DNA of 64,000 bases from contig NZ_JADNYL010000002.1 of assembly GCF_017168195.1 (NCBI RefSeq), positions 620,001 through 684,000 on the forward strand. Reading direction: 5' to 3'. Shown piece by piece: positions 22,012 through 32,948 of the stretch. The position numbers and the translations under genes are program-made. Below the pieces are notes generated by a model that did not search any database, was not told where the DNA came from, and was given only the letters and a program-made list of their open reading frames with translations. The stretch is from Thalassotalea sp. G2M2-11 (GTDB lineage: Bacteria > Pseudomonadota > Gammaproteobacteria > Enterobacterales > Alteromonadaceae). The first letter of the stretch is position 1, and every line of letters begins with the position of its first letter.

Positions 22012-23103
22012 TCACTGACATATATCTGGCGTAATGCACTTAACATCAGCATTCTGTCCACGATGACGAAGAAAATGATCGACTAAGGTTAAAGCCAGCA
22101 TCGCCTCAGCAATAGGTACAGCTCGGATGCCAACACAAGGATCATGACGCCCTTTAGTAATAAGATCGGTTGACTTACCTTCAATGTCTACTGTCTCACC
22201 ACTAACACCAATGCTCGATGTCGGCTTTAATGCTAAATGGGCAACAATCGGCTGTCCCGATGAAATACCACCCAATACGCCGCCAGCATGGTTAGTTTTA
22301 AACCCTTGTGGTGTTAATTCATCTCTGTGCTCAGAGCCTTTTTGATCAACAACATCAAAGCCATCTCCTACTTCTACGCCTTTTACTGCATTAATACTCA
22401 TTAAACCATGCGCAATATCGGCATCTAATCGATCAAAGATAGGCTCACCCAGACCAACAGGGACATTTTCAGCAACAACGGTTACTCGTGCGCCTATCGA
22501 ATCTTTTTGTTTAATAATGCCTCGTAATAGCTCGTCTAGCTGTTCAAGCTTAGTCTCGTCAGGAAAGAAAAAAGGATTGCTTTCAACAATATCCCAGTCG
22601 TATTGATCCGCTTTTACTTGCCCTATTTGTGTCACGCAGCCTTTGATCACGACACCAAATTTTTCTTTCAAATACTTTTTAGCCACCGCCCCAGCAGCAA
22701 CCCGCATTGCCGTTTCTCGAGCAGAAGAGCGGCCACCGCCACGATAATCGCGAATGCCGTATTTCTGCCAATAAGTATAATCGGCATGACCTGGACGAAA
22801 GCTCTGCGCAATATTGCCATAGTCTTTCGAGCGTTGATCGGTGTTCTCGATCATTAAGCCAATAGGTGTTCCGGTCGTTTTACCTTCAAAAACTCCTGAG
22901 AGGATTTTCACTTGATCGGCTTCTCGGCGTGCCGTTGTGTAACGCGATGTGCCAGGTCGACGTCTATCTAAATCCACCTGTAAATCCTCTTCGGACAATG
23001 CCATGCCAGGAGGACAGCCATCAATAATGGCCCCTAGACCTAAACCATGACTTTCACCAAAAGAGGTGACTGTAAATAATTTACCAAATGTATTACCTGA
23101 CAT
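22012..23103 (-). CDS. aroC: Chorismate synthase
   Basis: The enzyme converts 5-enolpyruvylshikimate-3-phosphate to chorismate, the last shikimate-pathway step, using reduced FMN as a catalyst. The 363-residue protein carries the three family signatures: [18 protein letters not shown] near the N-terminus, [13 protein letters not shown] in the middle and [17 protein letters not shown] near the C-terminus. It follows prmB after two bases, the same pair as in E. coli. Length is normal and nothing unusual is seen. Confidence 0.98.
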   Translation of the reverse strand: MSGNTFGKLFTVTSFGESHGLGLGAIIDGCPPGMALSEEDLQVDLDRRRPGTSRYTTARREADQVKILSGVFEGKTTGTPIGLMIENTDQRSKDYGNIAQSFRPGHADYTYWQKYGIRDYRGGGRSSARETAMRVAAGAVAKKYLKEKFGVVIKGCVTQIGQVKADQYDWDIVESNPFFFPDETKLEQLDELLRGIIKQKDSIGARVTVVAENVPVGLGEPIFDRLDADIAHGLMSINAVKGVEVGDGFDVVDQKGSEHRDELTPQGFKTNHAGGVLGGISSGQPIVAHLALKPTSSIGVSGETVDIEGKSTDLITKGRHDPCVGIRAVPIAEAMLALTLVDHFLRHRGQNADVKCITPDICQ

Positions 23104-23105
23104 TG

Positions 23106-24047
23106 CTACTTTTTCACTCGCTGATTAAAAATTGCTTGATACTGATCTAATTGCTGTTTAGTTAACATAAAGACCCCATGGCCTCCTCGCTCAAACGTTA
23201 ACCAAGTAAAATTTACTTCCGGATATGTCGCCTCAACATGTACCTGTGAATTACCCACTTCACAAACTAAAAGACCATTATCGGTTAAATGTTCACTACT
23301 TTGCGCCAAAATTTTTCTAGTGATATCCAAACCATCTTCCCCACTTCCTAACCCGATACTAGGTTCATGGGTATATTCTGTCGGTAGATTATCGACATCT
23401 TCTTGATCAACATAAGGCGGATTAGTGACAATTAAATCATATTTTTGCTGCGAAACCCCAGAAAACACATCAGATTGAATTGGAATAACTTGTTCTGTTA
23501 ATCCATGCAGCTCAATATTGATTTGGGCAACATTCAATGCATCTTCCGATAAATCAACCGCATCGACTTCTGCTTCAGGAAAATAATGCGCGCATGCGAT
23601 AGCGATACAACCACTCCCAGTACATAAGTCTAAAATACGCGCCACCGATTCCCCTTCAGCAATCAATGGGAAAAAACGCTTTTCAATCCACTCAGCAAGT
23701 GGCGAGCGAGGCACTAAGGTGCGTTCGTCTACATAGAAAGGCAAACCCGCAAAATAGGCCTGATTAGTTAAATAAGCGGCTGGTTTTTGCTCTATGATGC
23801 GGCGTTCAATAATCGCCAACACCGCTTGTTTTTCATCATGGGTTAATCGGCAATGAAAAATTTGCTCAGATAACTGCGAAGGCAAGGAAAGGGTATATAA
23901 GATCAAAGTGATTGCTTCATCCCACGCATTATCATGCCCATGACCATAAAATAAATCTGCACGATTAAATTCACTGGCGGCAAAACGCACAAAGTCGCCA
24001 ACGGTTAACAATTGTTGTTCAATTTCTTGGTTAAAATGCGTCTGCAC
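23106..24047 (-). CDS. prmB: Ribosomal protein L3 N5-glutamine methyltransferase
   Basis: PrmB methylates a glutamine in ribosomal protein uL3. The 313-residue protein has an N-terminal helical domain, the AdoMet motif [13 protein letters not shown] and the catalytic NPPY in [28 protein letters not shown] is the family block that follows. Position two bases before aroC and divergent from smrB separates it from the paralogue PrmC, which usually lies beside prfA. A 79-bp gap to smrB must hold both promoters. Confidence 0.95.
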   Translation of the reverse strand: MQTHFNQEIEQQLLTVGDFVRFAASEFNRADLFYGHGHDNAWDEAITLILYTLSLPSQLSEQIFHCRLTHDEKQAVLAIIERRIIEQKPAAYLTNQAYFAGLPFYVDERTLVPRSPLAEWIEKRFFPLIAEGESVARILDLCTGSGCIAIACAHYFPEAEVDAVDLSEDALNVAQINIELHGLTEQVIPIQSDVFSGVSQQKYDLIVTNPPYVDQEDVDNLPTEYTHEPSIGLGSGEDGLDITRKILAQSSEHLTDNGLLVCEVGNSQVHVEATYPEVNFTWLTFERGGHGVFMLTKQQLDQYQAIFNQRVKK

Positions 24048-24126
24048 CCAAAGTTCTCCAACATATTAATAGCATTTACTATGAGTTTTACTTGTTATTC
24101 TTGCGTGATATTTTTAGACTTCACCT

Positions 24127-24675
24127 ATGAAATTTAAAGATGCTTTATCACCCCAAGAAAAACAACTATTTAAAGATGCCATAGGAAAGGTAAAACCTAT
24201 GGTGCTCGACACCATACACCCAGTCAAAAAAAGCATCAAGCCTAAATCAAACCAGCTAGCGCAAAAAGAAAAAAATCAACAACTCGCCAGCTTTCATTTC
24301 TCTGATGAATATGAGCCAATGCTTTCTGAGCAAGGGCCAACCAAGTACGTTCGCGATGGCAGCAATAGCTACGAAGCGAAAAACCTTAGGCGAGGCGTCT
24401 ATGCCCCGGATCTCATTTTAGATCTTCATGGGCTTGACCAACAACAAGCCAAGCATGAAATAGCCGCCCTGCTCTATGCATGTCAAAAAGAACATGCTCA
24501 ATGTGTCTGTATTGTACATGGTTTGGGAAGTCGTATTTTAAAAAACAAAGTCCCACATTGGCTGGTTCAGCACCCCGATGTTATCGCCTTTCATCAAGCC
24601 CCATTAGAATGGGGAGGCAAAGGCGCATTACTCGTATTAATAGACTTACACGATAAATTTACCCTTAACGAATAG
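24127..24675 (+). CDS. smrB: Smr-domain endonuclease SmrB
   Basis: SmrB cuts mRNA between collided ribosomes in the bacterial rescue pathway. The 182-residue protein has a basic N-terminal region for ribosome binding and a C-terminal Smr domain. Its motifs are LDLHGLDQQQAKHEI (the DLHG motif) and CIVHGLGSRILKNKVPHWL (the HGxG motif). The order smrB / prmB-aroC, divergent, is the same as in E. coli (where smrB was yfcN). It converges on sixA with only 11 bp between the stops. Confidence 0.93.
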   Translation: MKFKDALSPQEKQLFKDAIGKVKPMVLDTIHPVKKSIKPKSNQLAQKEKNQQLASFHFSDEYEPMLSEQGPTKYVRDGSNSYEAKNLRRGVYAPDLILDLHGLDQQQAKHEIAALLYACQKEHAQCVCIVHGLGSRILKNKVPHWLVQHPDVIAFHQAPLEWGGKGALLVLIDLHDKFTLNE

Positions 24676-24686
24676 AGAAACTGATA

Positions 24687-25154
24687 TCAGCCCACTTCAT
24701 TAGGGGAGATTAAGGTGAGTAAATCACCACGCATTTGCTGTTCATCATATTCAAGCTGTGCAATAGCACCTGTTTGAAAAAGCGGTGACGCCATACCACT
24801 CGTTAACTCTGACACTAAATAACTGACAAATGGCATATGCGACACAATCAATAAATACTGACAACACTCCATACCATCAATGTAGTCATGAGTTGTTTTC
24901 ACGCATCCCGAAGGTGTGATAAAATCAAGCGTCTGACACATAGGTGCCTGCTCTAAATCTTTAATCACCGTTTGCGCCGTTTGCTGGGCTCGTTGATAAG
25001 GGCTAACTAATACATGATCAATGTGAATATTTTGAGCATTCAACCATTTCGCCATGGTTTTTGCTTCTTGAAAGCCTAGCTCAGTTAATTCGCGTTGCGC
25101 ATCACTCGGACCGCTTGGCACCGCATTCCCGTGGCGCATAACAAAAATTTGCAT
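24687..25154 (-). CDS. sixA: Phosphohistidine phosphatase SixA
   Basis: SixA is a small histidine phosphatase that removes phosphate from histidine phosphotransfer proteins; in E. coli it acts on the nitrogen PTS protein NPr. The 155-residue protein starts with the RHG catalytic motif (FVMRHGNAVPSGPSD). It has the second conserved block LVSPYQRAQQTAQ and the second catalytic His in LIVSHMPFVSYL. Length is typical of SixA and much shorter than phosphoglycerate mutases. It is transcribed away from the M16 protease gene. Confidence 0.9.
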   Translation of the reverse strand: MQIFVMRHGNAVPSGPSDAQRELTELGFQEAKTMAKWLNAQNIHIDHVLVSPYQRAQQTAQTVIKDLEQAPMCQTLDFITPSGCVKTTHDYIDGMECCQYLLIVSHMPFVSYLVSELTSGMASPLFQTGAIAQLEYDEQQMRGDLLTLISPNEVG

Positions 25155-25311
25155 ATAGTTTCCGCAATGCCAAAATTAATAAGAATTCATTATTTGCCGC
25201 TATAGTAAAGGAAACATGACCATAGTTATAACATCTGTTAAGAATAAAATAGACTCATCTTATTCCATAGGGTAATTTAGCTAAGCTATGATATAAATCA
25301 CACACCATAAA

Positions 25312-28116
25312 ATGGAGCTAACTTTGAAGCAAAGTCCTAATGATCATAAGCAATATCAGCCATTATTATTAAATAATGGTTTACGGGTATTACTTGTGAG
25401 CAATAGTGAATCAAACAAGTCTGCCGCGGCACTTGCAGTTAATGTCGGGCACTTTAGCGATCCTAAAGATAGGCAAGGGTTAGCGCACTTTTTAGAGCAT
25501 ATGTTATTTCTAGGGACAGAAAAGTACCCTGACGGTAGTGAGTATCAACAATTTATTAGTCAATATGGTGGTAGCAATAATGCGTGGACCGCAACCGAAC
25601 ACACATGCTTTTTCTTTGACATTCATCACACTCACTTTGCACAAGCTTTAGATAGATTTAGTCAATTTTTTGTTGCGCCATTATTATCCAAAGAATTTAT
25701 TAATAAAGAACGTAAAAATATCGATGCGGAATTTAAGCTTAAACTAAAAGATGATATTCGTCGCTTATATGATGTTCATAAAGCAACCATTAACCCCGCT
25801 CATCCTTTTGCCAAGTTCTCCGTCGGTAATACCACAACGCTTGGCGATAAAACAGGCTCTGACCTGCGCCAGGAAGTTACCGAGTTTTTTAAAACTTATT
25901 ATGTCGCAAAAGCAATGACATTAGTGCTTGAAGGGCCTCAATCACTCGACGAATTACAAAAGTATGCCAAACAATATTTCTCTGAAATAAGCGCAAATAA
26001 GCAAAAACAGCACTTACCAGATGTACCTCTGTACCTCACACAACATCAAAAAATTGGGCTACATGTCAAGCCAGTTAAAAACGACCACCAATTAATTATT
26101 AGCTTTGCATTACCCAGCATTGACCAATACTATCGTGAAAAGCCTGAGTCGTTATTGTCTTACCTTCTTGGGCACGAAGGCCCAAAGAGTATTTTATCGT
26201 TATTGAAACAAAAACAATGGGCACTTGGCTTAACCGCAGGTTCTGGGGTAAATGGCTATAATTTTAAAGATTTCAACATCAGCATACGCTTAACTGAAAT
26301 AGGTGAACAACATATCAATGAAATCATTGACATTGTTTTTAGTTACTTGGCCCTATTAAAACAGCAACCATTGCCTGAGCACTTCTATCAAGAGAAAAAA
26401 GCAATTGCAGAACTTTCTTTTCAATACCATGAAAAAATGAAGCCGCTCGACTCCGTCAGCCAATTAGTTATTAATATGCATCATTACCCCGAAGCTGATT
26501 ATATCTTCGGGGATTATGCAATGGATGGTTTAAGTGAGGGCACGCTAACCCAATTACTCACACTATTTACACCTGAAAACATGCGTTATGTGTTAATTAG
26601 TCAGAACGTAGAAACAGAAACAGAGAGCCATTGGTATCAAGTGCCTTATCGCATTGTGCCAATTAGCGAACAACAACTTAGCGAATGGCGTAATTCAACC
26701 ACTATTCCTGAACTTGAGTTACCACCAGCCAACCAATATATAGTACAACAACCAAAGGTGCATTCGCATGATCTTGAGGGAAAAGGCAAAACAAAACCCA
26801 TTGTTCCTAGCTGCATCGACCAAGAGGATGGTTATACCCTTTGGTTTAAACAAGATCATACTTTTAATGTTCCTAAAGGTTATATCTATATCGGTATTGA
26901 TAGTCCTTACACTGTCAGTTCAAATGCACATATAGCCATGACACGATTGTTTGTTGATTTATATTCAGATGCGGTAATCGAACAACATTATGATGCTGAG
27001 TTAGCGGGCATTCATTATCACCTCTATGCTCACCAAGGTGGATTAACACTACAATTATCAGGGGTGAACACTAAACAGGATTTATTACTAACAAAACTAT
27101 TAGCACAGTTGCAAAGCTTTAAGTTCGATCAAGAAAAATTTACCTTGATAAAATACCAATTGATCAACCACTGGAAAAACTCAGAAAAAAGTAAATCTAT
27201 TTCACAGTTATTCTCTGCATTAAGTGCCATCATGCAACCGAAAAGTCCAAGCACTGAACATTTAGCACATGCATTATTATCGGTTGATTACCAGACTTTT
27301 AACCAGTTTTGTCGTACGCTTTTCAATCATGTATCAATAGAGATGTTAGTTCATGGCAACTGGCGTGAAAAAGATGCATTACATCTTGGTTCAATCGTTA
27401 AACACTCCTTTAATCATCACTATAGCGACAAACATCAAGTAGAGATTAAAGTGCTAGACATTGCCGATAAAGGAGAAATCAATATTCCGCTATATTTACC
27501 GGAACATGATCACGCCAGTGTCTTGTATTATCCAATAAAAGAAAGAAACTTGATAACCATTGCTAAAACTATGATCACCAGTCAACTACTGTCTCCATTG
27601 TTTTTTCATCAAATGCGTACACAGAAGCAATATGGTTATTTAGTCGGGGTCGGCTTTGTTCCCATCAATCGCTATCCCGGCATTGCCTTTTATATCCAAT
27701 CACCTAATTATGATGCCACCCAGCTTAACCAAGCCATGGACGAATTTATCAAAAACTGTAGCGACGCAGTCAAGCAAATGCCAGAGCAAGACTGGCAGCA
27801 CTTACAACATGGCTTAGCTAGCCAATTACAAGAAAAAGACACTAGTTTACGCATGAGAAGTCAGCGTTTTTGGTCAAGTATTTGTAATAAAGAAAGCGAC
27901 TTTAAACAAAAACAACATCTAATCGATAATATTTTGTCACTTAGTCAGCAAGATATTATCCAATTTATTGAGCATATTTTAGCTAGTGATAAAAAAAATC
28001 CAGATCGCTTTGCACTATCTTCTATTAAGCAACACAAAGATAATAAACAGAAAGAAAGTACCAGTACAATTTTCGAAAAACTACCCGATTTATTATCAAA
28101 ATGCCCAACTAAGTAG
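25312..28116 (+). CDS. M16 family metalloprotease (pitrilysin/insulysin type)
   Basis: This is a 934-residue zinc protease related to pitrilysin (PtrA) and insulin-degrading enzyme. The inverted zinc motif HxxEH is in GLAHFLEHMLFLGTEKYPD near residue 63. GGSNNAWTATEHTCFFF is the usual downstream block, and the third ligand Glu lies in INKERKNIDAEF. Three further M16 half-domains follow, the last being non-catalytic. Unlike E. coli PtrA it shows no signal peptide, so it is probably cytosolic and acts on small peptides. The upstream ribosome site is weak (CATAAAATG). Confidence 0.92.
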   Translation: MELTLKQSPNDHKQYQPLLLNNGLRVLLVSNSESNKSAAALAVNVGHFSDPKDRQGLAHFLEHMLFLGTEKYPDGSEYQQFISQYGGSNNAWTATEHTCFFFDIHHTHFAQALDRFSQFFVAPLLSKEFINKERKNIDAEFKLKLKDDIRRLYDVHKATINPAHPFAKFSVGNTTTLGDKTGSDLRQEVTEFFKTYYVAKAMTLVLEGPQSLDELQKYAKQYFSEISANKQKQHLPDVPLYLTQHQKIGLHVKPVKNDHQLIISFALPSIDQYYREKPESLLSYLLGHEGPKSILSLLKQKQWALGLTAGSGVNGYNFKDFNISIRLTEIGEQHINEIIDIVFSYLALLKQQPLPEHFYQEKKAIAELSFQYHEKMKPLDSVSQLVINMHHYPEADYIFGDYAMDGLSEGTLTQLLTLFTPENMRYVLISQNVETETESHWYQVPYRIVPISEQQLSEWRNSTTIPELELPPANQYIVQQPKVHSHDLEGKGKTKPIVPSCIDQEDGYTLWFKQDHTFNVPKGYIYIGIDSPYTVSSNAHIAMTRLFVDLYSDAVIEQHYDAELAGIHYHLYAHQGGLTLQLSGVNTKQDLLLTKLLAQLQSFKFDQEKFTLIKYQLINHWKNSEKSKSISQLFSALSAIMQPKSPSTEHLAHALLSVDYQTFNQFCRTLFNHVSIEMLVHGNWREKDALHLGSIVKHSFNHHYSDKHQVEIKVLDIADKGEINIPLYLPEHDHASVLYYPIKERNLITIAKTMITSQLLSPLFFHQMRTQKQYGYLVGVGFVPINRYPGIAFYIQSPNYDATQLNQAMDEFIKNCSDAVKQMPEQDWQHLQHGLASQLQEKDTSLRMRSQRFWSSICNKESDFKQKQHLIDNILSLSQQDIIQFIEHILASDKKNPDRFALSSIKQHKDNKQKESTSTIFEKLPDLLSKCPTK

Positions 28117-28187
28117 TAATTTTACATAAAAATAGACAAAATTGAGCAGAAATGCTTAATCTTTGTAGGTAGATAAGCAGCTAAGAG

Positions 28188-28216
28188 TTGACTTAGCACT
28201 AAGCTTGCTTTGTAAT
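28188..28216 (+). promoter_or_regulatory. Sigma70-type promoter for the propeller-GGDEF-EAL gene
   Basis: TTGACT at 28188-28193 and TGTAAT at 28211-28216 are separated by exactly 17 bp, about 45 bp before the GTG start at 28260. It is a good match to the housekeeping consensus and is isolated in an otherwise gene-free gap. No experimental support. Confidence 0.6.
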
Positions 28217-28259
28217 GGAGTAACTATAAAAATAACAACTTTTTATCCAAGGTCATTTT

Positions 28260-31200
28260 GTGCTGTTTTCATCAGTTAAGTATTTATTTTCTCCTTTAAT
28301 TAAAGTGCTATGCGTACTCATACTAGCCTTCCCCCTTATTTTCCAAAATATAGCAATAGCCGCTCAAACTAATATCAAACAAAGTATAAATATAAAACAT
28401 TTAACAAATAATGAAGGATTATCCCAGAGTGATGTCTACGATATTATTGAAGATAGTGACGGTCTGATATGGATTGCAACACAAGACGGTTTGAACATTT
28501 ACGACGGTAAAAAATTTAGACATAAGCGTAATATTATAAATGATAAAAATAGTTTAGCCGATAATATTGTTCGAAAATTATTTATTGATGATGAAGGCAA
28601 TATTTGGGTAGGAACTCAGAATGGTTTAAGTAGGTATAATAAGCAATTTGATAATTTCACTAATTTTCAATTTGATGCTTCTCAAGCCAACTCACTAAAA
28701 GATAATGTTATTTGGGATATTTACCAAGATAATTCACAACAACTATGGGTCAGTACTGAAACGGCTCTGCATAAATATAATCCAGAAAATCAGCAATTTA
28801 TCAGAGTTAGAGTACGCAGGCTCAGCGATAGCACGACAGTTAACCTAAAAGAAATTAAAACTATTTTTCAGGATAATAATGGTAACTATTGGTTAGCTAG
28901 CTTTGAAAATGGTTTTATTATCGTTAATGATGACTTCCTATTAGACTTGAGTATTCAAGAAAAAGTACAAAAGCAAATAGGACAGAATACAAATAAAATC
29001 AACCAGATCAAATATAAAAACAAACAATACTGGTTAGCTACCAACAATGGCGTTTATGTACTTAATGAAAGTTATGAATTGATCAATCAGTACTTTGTTT
29101 CTGGCGAAACTAATCTAGCAGTCGAATCTAGAGCTATTTCTTTGACAGATAATGCACATGTCTGGGTAGCAACTGATGAAGGCTTAAAATCAATAAACCC
29201 TCTTGAAGATAAAACTGAAAACTACTTATATAAAAACTTAGCCAAAAACGAAGTAGCAAATGTAACATATTCATTATTAGAAGATTCATATGACAGATTA
29301 TGGGTAGGAACCAATAACGGTTTGAAATCTTATGATTTTGAGTCAAACTTAATTAGAAAAGTTTTCTCTTCTGAAGAGCTAAATTTAAAAAACTTAGTTT
29401 CAATGACGAGGTTAAAAGATGAGATCTGGTTTACAGACTCTCACCGATTAATGAGTTTTAACCTTAGAAACAAAAAAGTGAAGAGTCATGTATTTATAGA
29501 AAATACCATTTATCAGATTAGGTCATTAAATAATAAGTTATTATTACTCTCAGACGACAACAAGTTATTTTCATATATTCCAGAGAATTCAAAGCTTCAA
29601 GAAATAGAAAGTTGGCAAGAGCAGGTAAAAATAGAGTTATTCACAGGAACGGCTATACACAAGAATAATATATGGTTTATTAATAAAAATAAAAATTTAT
29701 CTTCGTTCAATTTGAATTCACAAGAGCTTAAAAGTTATAAAAGTAAAAAAGCTCCTTTTTCTAGTTTATACCTAGATCAAAATAAAATCTGGTTAACTTC
29801 TAACAGCAATTCAATACAAATTTTTAATATTGATAATGATAGTTTTACAGACTTTTACATAAACAACGAGAGCCTATTTGCTAATACTCCAGCAATAAGT
29901 ATCAAGGTTTCTAAAAATTTTATCGCTTTAGGCTCCACCTCCCAAGGTATCTTACTAATAAACAAAGCTAATAAGTCAACAAAATTGATAAATGAAACTT
30001 CATTACTGTCAAATAACTTTATTGCAGACATAATCCCAAGAAAAAATAACGAATTTTGGATTAGTACCAATAAAGGTATTAGTTTAATTTCAGAGGGTGG
30101 TGATAAAGTTCAAAATTTCTATCAGGATTACTTCCTTACTAAAAACGAATTTTTATACCAAAGCTCAGCTACTTATAATGGTAAAATATATTTAGGAGGA
30201 ACATCAGGTTTATATTATTTTGAACCAGAAAATCTTATCAAATCAAACCAAAAACTACATAACCCCATTTTAACAGCACTACTTGTCGCTAACAAAAAAG
30301 TTAAAATTAACTCATCAAAAGAAGAAAAAACAAAAGATGCAAAACAATTAATGCTCAATGAAAATCTCAATAGCATAAAGGAAATAACTTTAAGTTATTT
30401 CCACTCTCCTTTTAGTTTTGATTTTATCTCTCCGAATGCAAAATTGGCTAGCCAAGTCGGTTATCGCTACAAATTATCTGGTCTAGAAGATAATTGGATA
30501 GAAACAGATCTGCAAAATTTGCGAGCAACATACACTAATATTAGTGCTGGTGATTATCAATTTATCGTACAAGCTTTTGATAAATATGATCCGTCCATCG
30601 TTAAAGAAAAATCTATTAAGGTAAAGATATTACCTCCGTGGTGGCTATCAAACGGTGCCATGCTTATCTATACCTTAACGGTATTACTTATAGTCGCCTA
30701 TTTATTACAACAATTTCGTCATAAACGATTATACCATTTACAAATCAAAGCCAGTGAAGAACGCTTAAAGTTATCCCTTTGGGGCAGTGGCGATGAGATG
30801 TGGGATTGGAATATTAAACACAGTAAAATTTACCGTTCAAATATCTGGGGCATCCTTGAATTTCCCCAAGATGGTAAACGCAATGTTGGCAATAATGATA
30901 ATAATGAAACAAATATTAACAAAGACGACATCAATCGAATAACCCAAGCATTAAAAGATCATTTTGATGAAAAAACTGAACATTTTGAAGCCACTTACCG
31001 AGTCAAAGACAAAAATGGTCAATGGATTTGGGTACTTGATCGCGGCAAAATAGTTGAGCGTGATGATAAGAACAGACCGCTACGGATGACAGGGACACTC
31101 AAAGATATTAGTCAAATCAAAAAAGCCGATGAACGGTTAAAACTATTTGCCAAATGCATTGAAAACATCTCTGATGCCGTAGTGATTTATGACCGTAAAT

Positions 31201-32813
31201 TTAATACCGTTGATGTTAATAAATCCTTCCAACGTATTACTGGAAAAAGTAAGCGACAAATGCTGGGAGAAACCCTAAATTTCAGTCGATATCCAGACTC
31301 TTTTACCATGGATGTTAAAAAGCATTTAATTACTAAAGGAAGTTGGCATGGTGAAATTGAAAGTAAACGTGATAATGGACAAATCTACCTGACGGATTTA
31401 AATATTGATGTGATCCGTGATGAAAACAAAGCCATTTCGCATTTTGTTGGTGTATTTTCAGATATCACCAAACGTAAAGAAACCGAAGCAGAGTTAAGAA
31501 AACTCGCTAATACCGACACCTTAACTGGCTTACCAAACCGTTCATATTTTCAAGCTCACCAAACACGTTTAGTGAATAAAAAAATTCCCCATGCTCTATT
31601 AGTCTTTGACCTCGATAACTTTAAAAAAGTCAATGACTCCATGGGGCACGAAGTAGGCGATATTTTACTGTGTAAAGTTGCAGAAAGACTTCGTTCGGTA
31701 GGACGAAAACACGATACAATTTACCGTTTGGGTGGAGATGAGTTTAGTTTAATTATTGAAGATACTAATGATATTCATACCATCACCTCGATAGCAAAAA
31801 CCATTCTAAGGACGATTGCCCAGCCATTAAAACTCAAAAGCCAAGAAATAGTGTTGTATTCAAGTATTGGTATTGTCCTTTACCCTGAAGATGGTGTGTC
31901 TCCACACGATTTATTAAAAAATGCCGATACTGCCATGTATCATGCGAAAAACTCTGGCGGTAATCAGTATCAATTCTTTAATGGCTCAATGAACAAGCAA
32001 GCAGTTAAACGCTTACAGATTGAAAGTTTAATTCGCCACGGCCTAAAAGAAGATTATTTTTCGGTGTTCTATCAACCTAAAATTGAAATTACTACTGGCA
32101 AGGTTGCGGGCATGGAAGCACTCGTTCGTTTCGAAACGCCATCAAAAGGCATTATCAGCCCAGTACTGTTTATTCCCGTATCAGAAGAAACTGGTCAAAT
32201 TATTGATATTGGTGAGATCGTATTAAGAAAAGCCTGTTACGCGACAAAAGCTTGGATTGATGCAGGGCTTTTTGATGGACGTATTGCCGTTAACTTGTCT
32301 GCGGTACAATTTACTCAGCCTAACTTAGTTGGCATGATCCAAGCGATATTAATTGAAACAAAACTGCCTGCAAAACACCTTGAATTAGAAATTACCGAAG
32401 GTACCGTCATGGACTCGCCGCAAAAAGCCATAGACACCATGAAACAAATTCGTGCCTTAGGTATCCACTTATCTCTGGATGATTTTGGCACTGGCTACTC
32501 CTCTTTGGCATATTTGAAAAAATTCCCGCTCAATACCTTAAAAATTGATAAAGCTTTTGTTGATGATATTGAAACCTCCGAGCAAGGACGCAATATGGTT
32601 GCTACAATCGTCACCATTGCGCATAACTTAGGTTTACAAGTGGTTGCTGAAGGGGTAGAAAGCAACCAACAACTGAGTTTTCTATCAGGCTTACGCTGTG
32701 AGCAGCTACAAGGTTATTTGTACAGCAAGCCTCTTCCTGAGAAGGATTTTAAAAGTTATTTACTTTCTCACCAGATCACCGACAAATCTACGTCATTTAA
32801 TAAACTCAGCTAA
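28260..32813 (+). CDS. Periplasmic-propeller sensor with PAS, GGDEF and EAL domains
   Basis: This 1517-residue inner-membrane sensor is predicted to make and/or break c-di-GMP. After a signal-anchor segment (residues ~1-36) come about 14 short propeller repeats of the two-component-regulator type, such as EDSDGLIWIATQDGLNIYD and DDEGNIWVGTQNGLSRYN. A Y_Y_Y domain follows (FHSPFSFDFISP to GDYQFIVQAFDKYD), then one membrane helix (~798-820). Two PAS/PAC units precede the GGDEF domain (intact RLGGDEFSLI, G1158) and the EAL domain (E1286 in MEALVRF, EITEGTV, DDFGTGYSSLAYL). Both active sites look complete. In the better-known family members the propeller drives a histidine kinase; here the output is c-di-GMP turnover. 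GTG start with AAGG upstream. Confidence 0.92.
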   Translation: MLFSSVKYLFSPLIKVLCVLILAFPLIFQNIAIAAQTNIKQSINIKHLTNNEGLSQSDVYDIIEDSDGLIWIATQDGLNIYDGKKFRHKRNIINDKNSLADNIVRKLFIDDEGNIWVGTQNGLSRYNKQFDNFTNFQFDASQANSLKDNVIWDIYQDNSQQLWVSTETALHKYNPENQQFIRVRVRRLSDSTTVNLKEIKTIFQDNNGNYWLASFENGFIIVNDDFLLDLSIQEKVQKQIGQNTNKINQIKYKNKQYWLATNNGVYVLNESYELINQYFVSGETNLAVESRAISLTDNAHVWVATDEGLKSINPLEDKTENYLYKNLAKNEVANVTYSLLEDSYDRLWVGTNNGLKSYDFESNLIRKVFSSEELNLKNLVSMTRLKDEIWFTDSHRLMSFNLRNKKVKSHVFIENTIYQIRSLNNKLLLLSDDNKLFSYIPENSKLQEIESWQEQVKIELFTGTAIHKNNIWFINKNKNLSSFNLNSQELKSYKSKKAPFSSLYLDQNKIWLTSNSNSIQIFNIDNDSFTDFYINNESLFANTPAISIKVSKNFIALGSTSQGILLINKANKSTKLINETSLLSNNFIADIIPRKNNEFWISTNKGISLISEGGDKVQNFYQDYFLTKNEFLYQSSATYNGKIYLGGTSGLYYFEPENLIKSNQKLHNPILTALLVANKKVKINSSKEEKTKDAKQLMLNENLNSIKEITLSYFHSPFSFDFISPNAKLASQVGYRYKLSGLEDNWIETDLQNLRATYTNISAGDYQFIVQAFDKYDPSIVKEKSIKVKILPPWWLSNGAMLIYTLTVLLIVAYLLQQFRHKRLYHLQIKASEERLKLSLWGSGDEMWDWNIKHSKIYRSNIWGILEFPQDGKRNVGNNDNNETNINKDDINRITQALKDHFDEKTEHFEATYRVKDKNGQWIWVLDRGKIVERDDKNRPLRMTGTLKDISQIKKADERLKLFAKCIENISDAVVIYDRKFNTVDVNKSFQRITGKSKRQMLGETLNFSRYPDSFTMDVKKHLITKGSWHGEIESKRDNGQIYLTDLNIDVIRDENKAISHFVGVFSDITKRKETEAELRKLANTDTLTGLPNRSYFQAHQTRLVNKKIPHALLVFDLDNFKKVNDSMGHEVGDILLCKVAERLRSVGRKHDTIYRLGGDEFSLIIEDTNDIHTITSIAKTILRTIAQPLKLKSQEIVLYSSIGIVLYPEDGVSPHDLLKNADTAMYHAKNSGGNQYQFFNGSMNKQAVKRLQIESLIRHGLKEDYFSVFYQPKIEITTGKVAGMEALVRFETPSKGIISPVLFIPVSEETGQIIDIGEIVLRKACYATKAWIDAGLFDGRIAVNLSAVQFTQPNLVGMIQAILIETKLPAKHLELEITEGTVMDSPQKAIDTMKQIRALGIHLSLDDFGTGYSSLAYLKKFPLNTLKIDKAFVDDIETSEQGRNMVATIVTIAHNLGLQVVAEGVESNQQLSFLSGLRCEQLQGYLYSKPLPEKDFKSYLLSHQITDKSTSFNKLS

Positions 32814-32857
32814 TACACCTTTTGACAAATTTTTGACATCGTCTAATTTCGTGTTGC

Positions 32858-32880
32858 CAGCCCTTATAAATCAAGGGCTG
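32858..32880 (+). other. Small perfect hairpin between the sensor and the repeat-peptide gene
   Basis: CAGCCCTT at 32858-32865 and AAGGGCTG at 32873-32880 are exact inverted repeats around a 7-base loop. No T-tract follows, so it is not a standard terminator. It could stop or pause the sensor transcript, or protect the 3' end or the leader of the downstream peptide mRNA. Two TTGACA hexamers at 32822 and 32833 lie just upstream, but I found no well-spaced -10 for them. Confidence 0.4.
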
Positions 32881-32948
32881 AAACATTGGCATGGATATCG
32901 CTATACATTGCTTGAATTATTCAATTAACATGAAAAGGAATAACAACA

